From contig DGUD01000090.1 of NCBI GenBank assembly GCA_002393865.1, positions 1 to 9,061 on the forward strand: a DNA stretch of 9,061 bases, given 5' to 3'. The position numbers and the translations under genes were made by a program. This document shows positions 1-6,197 of the stretch, piece after piece. Every line of letters starts with the position of its first letter. Within the stretch, counting starts at the first letter, position 1. The notes beneath the pieces were generated by a model that made no database searches, had not been told where the DNA came from, and saw only the letters and a list, made by a program, of their open reading frames with translations. The DNA is from Treponema sp. UBA4319. Its GTDB lineage: Bacteria > Spirochaetota > Spirochaetia > Treponematales > Treponemataceae.

Positions 1-627
1 CGGGCAACAACCCGGTCAGGTACGTTGACACGGATGGAGAGAAGATTAGAATTTGGTTCTTCAATCAGGAAAGCAAACTGTTCCGATACGGCAGGTATTA
101 TATATGGGATAATGAATCTGACTGTTTTATAAATTCCTATGGAAATAAAATAACAGGAAATTCATTTGTCGATGAAATCACAGCCTGTATAAAATATTTA
201 AAACAAAGTTCTTTGGCAAAAAGTATGATTGACAAATTGGATAAAAGCGACAGGTTCGTGACAATCAAAAAATCTGGGATTAGAACGGATGCATACACAA
301 AAAAGAAAGAATAATATAGAAATTCATTTCCGAACTGAAATGTTGCTTAATTTGCAGGATGGTACAGGTTCTAAAAATAGTACGGCTCTCAATCTTTCTC
401 ATGAATTTGTGCATGCATTTGACCATATAATTGATGAAATGTATGAACAGGAATCAAATAATACAAATGTTGATCCGAAATATTTTACTAAAGCAGAAGA
501 GAGGGCTGTTTTTATAACCAATTTAATTGCAGAGCAATTGGGGGAAGCTATAAGACCTGATTATACTTCTTCATATATGGAAGGCAGAGGTACTCTGTCT
601 GTAACAGATTTTATAAATAAGCAGTGA
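1..627 (+). pseudogene. RHS-family toxin, 3' end: core tip plus M91-like metallopeptidase domain, frameshifted
   Basis: The window enters this gene in progress. The frame starting at base 3 reads GNNPVRYVDTDGEK, the typical end of an RHS repeat-associated core, and runs about 100 codons to a TAA at 312-314. The protein clearly continues one frame over, through a 6-A run at 299-304, to a TGA at 625-627. The second part carries HEFVHAFDH (HExxH at 400-414, zinc ligands and catalytic Glu). About 25 codons later an EERAVFITNLIAEQLGEAIR segment resembles the conserved region after HExxH in peptidase M91 (NleD-like) domains, which are known C-terminal RHS toxin tips. Known of the family: the RHS shell encloses and delivers a variable C-terminal toxin. 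Inferred: the target is a protein, unknown here. As written, the core is separated from the zinc site, so the toxin is broken unless the base is a sequencing error or the ribosome shifts. The ATG at 289 could start the second part but has no clear ribosome binding site. Confidence 0.8.
299..304 (+). other. A6 homopolymer at the RHS toxin frameshift
   Basis: Six adenines lie where the RHS-core frame (codons ACA AAA AAG, stop 312-314) must change to the frame carrying HEFVH. Removing one A, or adding two, joins the frames as TKRKNNIEIHF and restores one open protein. The second frame is open back to 262 (a TGA lies at 259-261), so the change must fall between 262 and 311. The run is the only homopolymer of this length there. 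Confidence 0.6.
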
Positions 628-634
628 GAGAAAT

Positions 635-1252
635 ATGAAAAAACTATGGCTGTTTGCTTTTATTGTGCTGATTACCTCGTGTAGACAGAAATTAGAAACG
701 GAGTTATGCAATGCTGATATATACAATTACCTTTCATCCAGCTTAGGAATTGACGGGATAAGCACAGATATAGAAAGTATAGACTTATATATTGTCCACG
801 AACAAATCTTGCTCAATACCTCATATTCTTCAGCCGCAGATTATGAGCTGGCACAAGAAAAAAGCAAAATTTATATAGATGACGAAGAGAAATTCCGTGA
901 AATCTGTGACTACTCAATCCATCTGCAAGGCACACCTATGTATTATGTGGAGGTCATTCTGTCAAATGCAGAACGTACCGTTCCAGAACCTGCAGAATCA
1001 AAGGATGTACGGGGCACACAGAGAAATATAAGAGGAATCCAAGGCGGAATGATAATAGACATGCACTTAAAGGAGGGAATGGTCAGGAGCTTCATCATGC
1101 ATAATGACGGCAGGAACCTGTTCTATGAAAAAGGAAAAGAAGGCGAATATTACAAGATGCCAAAAGTATTGTTGGAAAAATTCCATATAAGTTTTTCCGA
1201 GGCTTCAAAGTCAACAAAGATATTTTTCCTGCCATTCGCACTTCCTTTCTGA
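635..1252 (+). CDS. Small lipoprotein behind the RHS toxin tip, candidate immunity protein
   Basis: This encodes 205 residues. The start MKKLWLFAFIVLITSC is a lipoprotein signal peptide: two lysines, a short hydrophobic core, and a lipobox (L-I-T-S-C) whose Cys16 would be the lipidated N-terminus. Isoleucine and threonine before the serine fit relaxed spirochaete lipoboxes better than the E. coli consensus. The ATG lies 7 bp after the toxin stop, with a GAGAGA stretch upstream as a weak ribosome binding site. The rest is acidic and mixed alpha/beta in character with no family I recognise. Its place directly behind an RHS tip is where immunity genes usually lie; if it is one, lipidation would place protection in the periplasm or at the outer membrane. 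This is inference from position only. The end (FFLPFALPF, then TGA) is unusually hydrophobic, and the same frame stays open for 29 more codons after the TGA. Confidence 0.72.
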   Translation: MKKLWLFAFIVLITSCRQKLETELCNADIYNYLSSSLGIDGISTDIESIDLYIVHEQILLNTSYSSAADYELAQEKSKIYIDDEEKFREICDYSIHLQGTPMYYVEVILSNAERTVPEPAESKDVRGTQRNIRGIQGGMIIDMHLKEGMVRSFIMHNDGRNLFYEKGKEGEYYKMPKVLLEKFHISFSEASKSTKIFFLPFALPF

Positions 1253-1342
1253 CGGAAAGAAAACGAAGGCAATGTAACGTCTGGTTATTATCCGGCGGGG
1301 TCAAAAGGAGCAGATTATTTACTTAGCATCCAATACTTGTAA
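1253..1342 (+). other. In-frame coding-like extension after the lipoprotein stop
   Basis: After the TGA at 1250-1252 the same frame continues for 29 codons to a TAA at 1340-1342, including NVTSGYYPAGSKGADYLLS, which looks protein-like rather than random. It could be the original 3' end of the lipoprotein gene cut off by a stop mutation, or a leftover of another cassette. I recognise no homologue and see no start codon with a ribosome binding site of its own. Confidence 0.3.
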
Positions 1343-1869
1343 AAAGGGGGCATAAGGGATTTGTAATTCTTCTTCCGGGAAAAACGTGGAAAGGGCATCA
1401 GGATGGGATAGTATTTTCTAATGGTGCGGCCGTAAAATATGCCGATATAGCTCATCTTACAGTATCAGAAAGTAAAGATGGAAATTCTTATCTTATCAAA
1501 GGAGGAAACATAACGACATCTATAGGAAATGTTGCAAAACCCGTTGTGGAGGAAATAACGGACTTTATAAACAAATATTTCCCAAAATGTATTTCGCAGT
1601 ATATAAAGCATAGGAAGGAAGACCCTTATGGTATTGTTTTCTCGTATCACGATGTAAAAACATCTGAAGGCGCAGCTTTTCTTTCTGGTTGGCTCGATGG
1701 AGAAAATGAAATATATACTTATAAGGAAAAAGAAAAAAAAGGACAAAAACCTTTATTCTCAATCAGATTATTTGGCCAAGACGATTATAACAATATTACA
1801 TTATCCACATTAGAAATAGAGTCGATTTGGCAGAAGAGTTCTGAGACCTATGACGGAGATGTAGATTGA
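1327..1869 (+). pseudogene. Unrecognised reading frame lacking a normal start, remnant of an RHS-linked cassette
   Basis: The frame is open from just after a TAG at 1324-1326 to the TGA at 1867-1869, about 180 codons, and reads as continuous soluble protein (for example ILLPGKTWKGHQDGIVFSNG at 1366-1425). No ATG, GTG or TTG occurs in frame before the GTG at 1546. That GTG has no ribosome binding site and would give only 107 residues, discarding about 73 coding-like codons. A strong AAAGGAGG at 1498-1505 sits 4 bases before an in-frame ATA at 1510, so only a rare start codon would fit it. The simplest reading is a gene that lost its 5' end, as expected of displaced toxin or immunity cassettes behind RHS genes. 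No domain is recognised. The 3' end overlaps the next gene, so translation here may still matter for coupling. Confidence 0.45.
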
Positions 1870-2519
1870 AAGATACGTTTTATTCTGAGCTTAAAAATAA
1901 AATAATCATCATAGTATGCCTTTTTATTATTCTTTTTTGCTCGCTTTTGTTGATTGTTTGTATTTTGCCTCCTCTTACCGAAGAAGAATCCCGCCGATTG
2001 GCAAATGAAAGCTATCGGGATGTGGAGAACCGTATAAACGAAAATGAATTTGTTGAAAGTGCAAATATTATTGATGATTATGGAGATTTTGGACCTCATC
2101 TTGTTATTGACATAAACCTTACCGATGGAGGCCGTATAGTCTTGGATAATGTCAATTGGACATTAAAGGGAAGAAACGCCGCTATTTGGTGTGTAGGTGA
2201 ATATGCGGTGGAGGGTGATTATTATTGGAAATGGAAGTTTTTTTACAGAGGATATCCAACTTATGAGTGTCTCCGATATGATGCTTTATCTAAGTTAATG
2301 GGGAAAAAAATAAATACAATCGATGACATAATAAGTAATTATGCGGAGATACTTGTATTTTTGGAAGATACAGAAAGAAAGCTTGAGTTAACTGGCGAAG
2401 AATGTTTCCTTGTTGAAACCCCTTCTTATGAAGCTTGGTTACGAATAGATAAAATTAATAATAAAAAGATACAGCACCTTGGTGAAATTTGGCAACAATG
2501 GCATCCAAAGGAAAAATAA
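1866..2519 (+). CDS. Single-pass membrane protein of unknown function, RHS-linked
   Basis: This encodes 217 residues from a TTG at 1866-1868 that overlaps the previous TGA (1867-1869). GGAG at 1855-1858, 7 bases upstream, decides the start; there is no ATG until the middle of the protein. Residues about 13-35 form one strongly hydrophobic segment (IIIIVCLFIILFCSLLLIV) after a short N-terminus containing lysines. It is probably a membrane anchor or uncleaved signal, leaving about 180 acidic, aromatic-rich residues on one side of the inner membrane. I recognise no family. The overlap with the upstream frame suggests they were translated together, and the AT-rich codon use matches the toxin region, not the genes to the right. 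An immunity or accessory role is plausible from position only. Confidence 0.7.
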   Translation: MKDTFYSELKNKIIIIVCLFIILFCSLLLIVCILPPLTEEESRRLANESYRDVENRINENEFVESANIIDDYGDFGPHLVIDINLTDGGRIVLDNVNWTLKGRNAAIWCVGEYAVEGDYYWKWKFFYRGYPTYECLRYDALSKLMGKKINTIDDIISNYAEILVFLEDTERKLELTGEECFLVETPSYEAWLRIDKINNKKIQHLGEIWQQWHPKEK

Positions 2520-2762
2520 TTCTGGACATACGAATTCACTGTTTTTTCGGAGGTGTCACGAAATGTATGCTGGCACAAGGAATCGGACGAAGAAAAGCAT
2601 CTGCGGCTGCTCAGCATCAGCGGATTTTTCTTCGTCATGGCCAGCGGGCAGCTGCTGCTTCCTGCTACCCGGCAGACATACGGCGCGGACATCCAGCCTG
2701 AGCATCTTCCCGCGCTGTCGAAATTCCTGCGCTCAGTCATCACGTTCAGGACAGTAGAATAG
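2520..2762 (+). pseudogene. Possible remnant of a chromosomal gene at the edge of the RHS island
   Basis: The frame directly following the TAA at 2517-2519 stays open to a TAG at 2760-2762. It contains LRLLSISGFFFVMASGQLLL and then PEHLPALSKFLRSVITF. From about 2580 its codons favour CTG, CAG, AGC and ATC, like the kinase gene downstream and unlike the AT-rich genes upstream. The GTG at 2553 could give 69 residues, but the nearest GGAGG (2549-2553) overlaps that codon, so a real start is doubtful. I do not recognise the protein. It may be the cut 3' end of a gene interrupted when the RHS cassettes were gained. Confidence 0.28.
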
Positions 2763-2901
2763 CACGCCTTCCTTGCCCAGCAACGCGCTCCGGGGGCGGA
2801 ATATTCCCGGAGAAGGAAGAACGCACTATGCCGGAGCACACGCCGCACAACCTCAGGAGCTACGGCGTCAAATGCTGAGCGCCGCGTTTGCAAGCGCAAC
2901 G
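2763..2901. other. Intergenic, nothing recognised
   Basis: I see no supportable gene here. Short open frames exist on both strands but have arginine/serine/cysteine-rich shadow composition. A 7-bp inverted repeat (CTCCGGG at 2788-2794, CCCGGAG at 2806-2812) could form a weak hairpin of unknown meaning. Confidence 0.4.
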
Positions 2902-2945
2902 GCCGGAGAGGAAAGCAGCGGCTTTCCTCTCCGGCAGCTCTTTCC
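2902..2945 (+). terminator. Strong hairpin terminator before the kinase gene
   Basis: A perfect 15-bp inverted repeat (GCCGGAGAGGAAAGC at 2902-2916, its complement at 2921-2935) encloses a 4-base AGCG loop. It is followed by AGCTCTTTCC, a short pyrimidine stretch with a modest T run. This fits an intrinsic terminator closing transcription from the left and insulating the kinase promoter that follows. The T tract is weaker than in textbook terminators. Confidence 0.75.
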
Positions 2946-2946
2946 C

Positions 2947-2975
2947 TATACAGAATGTTTTTCCGCTGCTATAAT
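2947..2975 (+). promoter_or_regulatory. Sigma70-type promoter for the FIST kinase gene
   Basis: A -35-like TATACA (2947-2952, four of six matching TTGACA) and a perfect TATAAT (2970-2975) are separated by exactly 17 bases, right after the terminator. Transcription would begin about 2981-2983, essentially at the ATG at 2982, implying a leaderless or nearly leaderless mRNA. Confidence 0.6.
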
Positions 2976-2981
2976 GAGGCT

Positions 2982-5900
2982 ATGATTCAGAAGACATTCA
3001 TTGTCACGTCGGAAGCAGACATCCTCCTCATGATCGACTGGCTCAAGTCAGATCTGGCATACCAGAACGCACGGGGGAAATTCGCGCAGATATACTTCTC
3101 GCGCTTCGATGCGGTGGAGGCGGAGACCATCGTCCACGTGCTCAAAAAGAATGCCCCAGAGCTGCAGATTGCGGGCATATCGCTGCACGGCGACATATTC
3201 TGCAAGCTGAACGAGGAAAAGCTCATAAAATTCAATTTCTGTTTCTTCAGCGAGGCGGAGGTGACTGTCCTCGACTACGACGGCACGGAATGCAGCGACG
3301 AGGAGATTGCGCGCGGCTTCCGGCAGCAGCTCTCGCGCACCAGCAATCCAAAGGCCGTGCTGCTCCTGCCCGCCGGGCTCACGTTCCGCATATCCGCGCT
3401 CATGGACAAGCTGACGGCAGGATTCGATGACATATACTTCTTCGGGACGATGGCGAGCATCCATCTTGCGGATATCAGCACCATGGAGGCCTATGCGTTC
3501 GGCAGCAGATTCGTCATGAAGGGGCTGGTCGCCGTCATTTTTTCCGGGGAAGGGCTCAGCATCCACACGGAAAGCCTTTTCTCGTGGAATCCGGTGGGAA
3601 AAGAGATGGATGTCAGCGTCGTCCCCAGCAGCGGCGACGCCTTCGGGGACAGCACCATCAGGGCAATAGACGGGCTGCCTGCCGTGCAGACCTACAAGAA
3701 ATACCTGAACGTGGAGCAAGGCCCGCTTTTTACGGTGAACATCTGCGAATTCCCGCTCGTAGTCAAGCGGAACGGCTGCCTGCTGCCCCGCGTTCCCTTC
3801 AGCTTCAACGGGGAGCTGTACACGAGCGGCGACATCCGCGAGGGAGAGAAAATCAGCTTTACCTACGGAAAATGCGGGGAAATCCTGCAGAAATCAAAGG
3901 AGGCGGCAGGCCGCATGAGGGACTTCCTTCCTGAGGCGGTATTCCTCTTTGTCTGCCCGAACCGCGCTATTTTCCTCAGGGAGCGGGCGCATGAGGAAAT
4001 CGATTTCTTCAGGAGCATAAATCCCGCGCTGCTGTACGGGCACGGCCTTGCGGAGCTGTACAGCTACCAGGGGAAAGGCGGCGTCTTCAACAGCCAGCTT
4101 GTGGCAGTGGGAATGCGGGAGGGAAACAGCATCGAAGTGCAGCACCTCGACGAGTCGCTTGAGCTGATGGGCATCTCCTTTGCGCAGCCGCAGGATAGCA
4201 TGCAGGCAGCAGGAGCAAAGCCGCAGGGCTTCGGGATGGCGGGCATGGGCAATAACGCCGGGCAGCAGCTGATTCCGCTCGCAGACCGGCTGGTGACATT
4301 CCTTGAGGCGACAACCGAGGAGCTCAGGAAGATGGCGCTGGCCGCGAACGCCGCAAGCGAGGCGAAATCGGCATTCCTCAGCAATATGAGCCACGAGATC
4401 CGCTCCCCGCTGAACGCCGTGCTCGGCCTCAATGAGATAATCATGCGGGAAAGCAGCGAGGAATCCGTCAGAAGCTACGCGCTGGACATACAGTCCAGTG
4501 GAAAATCGCTGCTCGCCATCATAAACGACATCCTCGATTTCTCAAAAATAGAGGCCGGCAAGATGGAAATCATCGACGCGGACTACGACCTGCGCATGCT
4601 GCTTTCCGACCTCGTGAACATGATAGAGAGCCGCGCCCGGAAGAAGGGGCTGGAATTCATCACCGACGTAGACCCTGACATTCCCTGCAAGCTCTACGGG
4701 GACGAGACACGGATAAAGCAGTGCGTGCTCAACATCCTGACGAACGCCGTCAAGTACACGCCAAAAGGCTCCGTCACGCTCAGCGTGCGCTACCGGCAGA
4801 CGGACGCGAATCATATAGCGCTGCGCTTTGACGTCGCCGACACGGGAATCGGTATAAAGGAAGAGAATCTGGAGAAGCTCTGCAAGCCCTTTGAACGCAT
4901 AGAGGAAAAGCGGAACCGCGCGATTGAGGGCACGGGGCTGGGCATGAGCATAGTGACAAAGCTGCTCGCCCAGATGGGCAGCTCGCTTTCCGTGCAGAGC
5001 GTCTACGGCAAGGGCTCCGAATTCAGCTTTACGCTGGAGCAGGAAGTCCGGGGACAGGAGCGGACGGGGAGCCAGGAAGAAGCCCGCGCCTCCCTGCTCA
5101 GAGAAAGCGCATCTTACCGGGAAAGCTTTCAGGCACCAGAGGCGCGGGTGCTCGTTGTGGACGATACGCCGCTCAACATCACGGTATTCCGGGGGCTGGT
5201 CAGGAGCATGCGCATACAGGTTGACTCGGCGGCCGACGGGGAAGCAGGGCTTGCCGCCGCAAGCAAAACGCCCTACCACCTGATATTCATCGACCACCTG
5301 ATGCCAAAGATGGACGGCATCGAAATGCTCAGGCGGCTCCGGGAGGACAGCAGCGGCCCGAACGCGGGGACGCCCTGCATCGCGCTCACCGCCAACGCCA
5401 TCAGCGGCTCAAAAGAGCGCTACCTTGCGGCGGGCTTCTCCGCATACCTCTCCAAGCCGATAGATTCCGCAAGCCTTGAGGCGCAGCTCGCGCAGTTTTT
5501 GCCCGCGCAGCTCCAGAAGCACCGCGGCGACGAAGGCTTTGCGGAATCCGCGCCACAGGGCGGGGCAGCCCGGCACAGCGCGGGCGCAGACCCCATCGTC
5601 GCCGAGCTTTTCGGCATAGACAGCGCGCAGGCGCTCAAGAACTGCGGCAGCACCGCCACGTTCAGGGAGACCGTGCTCATTTTCAAGGAATCCATCGGCG
5701 AAAAATCGGCGCTCATCGAGCGCTATGCTGCCGAGCGGGACTGGCGCAACTACACAATCCTCGTGCACGCGCTCAAAAGCAGCGCCCGGCTCATCGGCGC
5801 GCAGGGGCTTTCCGAGCTGGCACAGGAGCTTGAGGCGGCTGGGAACAAGGCACAGCAGGCGGACAAGGACGCACAGACCCTCATAGCGGAAAAGACCCCT

Positions 5901-6197
5901 GCGCTGCTGGCATCATACCGCGCCTACGCAAAAAAGCTCGCGCCGCTCTGCGGCACAGGCACAGGGCAGCCGCAGAAGCCGCCCCTCTCGCGGAAAGCGA
6001 TGGAAGAGGCGCTCGCCGCGCTGCGGGAGACAGTGGAGGCATTCGATTTTGCGACGGCGGACGCAATCATCGCGGAACTGGACGCAGGTGCCATTCCCGA
6101 CGCGTATGCGGAACAGTACGCCGCGGTGCGCTCACGGGTCAAAGCCGTTGACCGGGACGGCGTCCTCGCGCTTTTACAAGGAGGCAAAGATGCGTAA
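2982..6197 (+). CDS. Cytosolic FIST-sensing hybrid histidine kinase (FIST-HisKA-HATPase-REC-Hpt)
   Basis: From ATG 2982 this is 1071 residues, with no signal peptide or membrane segment. In order: FIST_N (about 1-235, with the family-like IDGLPAVQTYKKYL near 230); FIST_C (about 240-385, YGHGLAELY near 352); a short helical linker; HisKA with H-box SHEIRSP (His471); HATPase_c with N-box (NILTNAVKY, Asn588), G1 (DTGIGI, Asp620) and G2 (GTGLG, 650); a receiver with acid pocket Asp727/Asp728, phosphoacceptor Asp771 (FIDHLMP) and Lys825; an Hpt domain with His929 (VHALKSSARLIG); and a tail from 1007 of a type often seen after Hpt in such kinases. All phosphotransfer residues are present, so a relay His471-Asp771-His929 to a separate regulator is expected; that regulator is not in the window. 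FIST domains are proposed to bind small ligands such as amino acids. The in-frame ATG at 2955 would add 9 residues but lies upstream of the TATAAT, so 2982 is preferred. Confidence 0.93.
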   Translation: MIQKTFIVTSEADILLMIDWLKSDLAYQNARGKFAQIYFSRFDAVEAETIVHVLKKNAPELQIAGISLHGDIFCKLNEEKLIKFNFCFFSEAEVTVLDYDGTECSDEEIARGFRQQLSRTSNPKAVLLLPAGLTFRISALMDKLTAGFDDIYFFGTMASIHLADISTMEAYAFGSRFVMKGLVAVIFSGEGLSIHTESLFSWNPVGKEMDVSVVPSSGDAFGDSTIRAIDGLPAVQTYKKYLNVEQGPLFTVNICEFPLVVKRNGCLLPRVPFSFNGELYTSGDIREGEKISFTYGKCGEILQKSKEAAGRMRDFLPEAVFLFVCPNRAIFLRERAHEEIDFFRSINPALLYGHGLAELYSYQGKGGVFNSQLVAVGMREGNSIEVQHLDESLELMGISFAQPQDSMQAAGAKPQGFGMAGMGNNAGQQLIPLADRLVTFLEATTEELRKMALAANAASEAKSAFLSNMSHEIRSPLNAVLGLNEIIMRESSEESVRSYALDIQSSGKSLLAIINDILDFSKIEAGKMEIIDADYDLRMLLSDLVNMIESRARKKGLEFITDVDPDIPCKLYGDETRIKQCVLNILTNAVKYTPKGSVTLSVRYRQTDANHIALRFDVADTGIGIKEENLEKLCKPFERIEEKRNRAIEGTGLGMSIVTKLLAQMGSSLSVQSVYGKGSEFSFTLEQEVRGQERTGSQEEARASLLRESASYRESFQAPEARVLVVDDTPLNITVFRGLVRSMRIQVDSAADGEAGLAAASKTPYHLIFIDHLMPKMDGIEMLRRLREDSSGPNAGTPCIALTANAISGSKERYLAAGFSAYLSKPIDSASLEAQLAQFLPAQLQKHRGDEGFAESAPQGGAARHSAGADPIVAELFGIDSAQALKNCGSTATFRETVLIFKESIGEKSALIERYAAERDWRNYTILVHALKSSARLIGAQGLSELAQELEAAGNKAQQADKDAQTLIAEKTPALLASYRAYAKKLAPLCGTGTGQPQKPPLSRKAMEEALAALRETVEAFDFATADAIIAELDAGAIPDAYAEQYAAVRSRVKAVDRDGVLALLQGGKDA
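6178..6184 (+). promoter_or_regulatory. Ribosome binding site setting the start of the barrel-protein gene
   Basis: AAGGAGG, 5 bases before the ATG at 6190 and inside the last codons of the kinase gene. It decides the start over the longer open frame, which reaches back to 6049 without a comparable site. The position implies translational coupling with the kinase. Confidence 0.8.

Noticed and set aside
300..319. Programmed -1 frameshifting at A AAA AAG in the RHS gene
   Set aside because: A -1 shift leads to a frame ending with TAG at 317-319, not to the HEFVH frame, which needs +1 or -2.
2549..2757. Small gene from ATG 2563 with GGAGG at 2549-2553
   Set aside because: Spacing is acceptable, but the product is serine/arginine/cysteine-rich, typical of an out-of-frame shadow. 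The frame ending at 2762 looks more protein-like.
2426..2899. 157-codon frame on the minus strand across the junction
   Set aside because: Composition is arginine/serine/cysteine-rich, it overlaps the end of a better-supported plus-strand gene, and no motif is recognisable.
3048..3719. Long minus-strand open frames opposite the kinase (also 3894-4394 and 4542-5297)
   Set aside because: These are antisense shadows of a GC-rich gene whose plus-strand frame has complete, ordered domain motifs.
6049..6189. Upstream extension of the barrel-protein gene
   Set aside because: The region is the kinase C-terminus in another frame. The signal peptide and AAGGAGG place the start at 6190.
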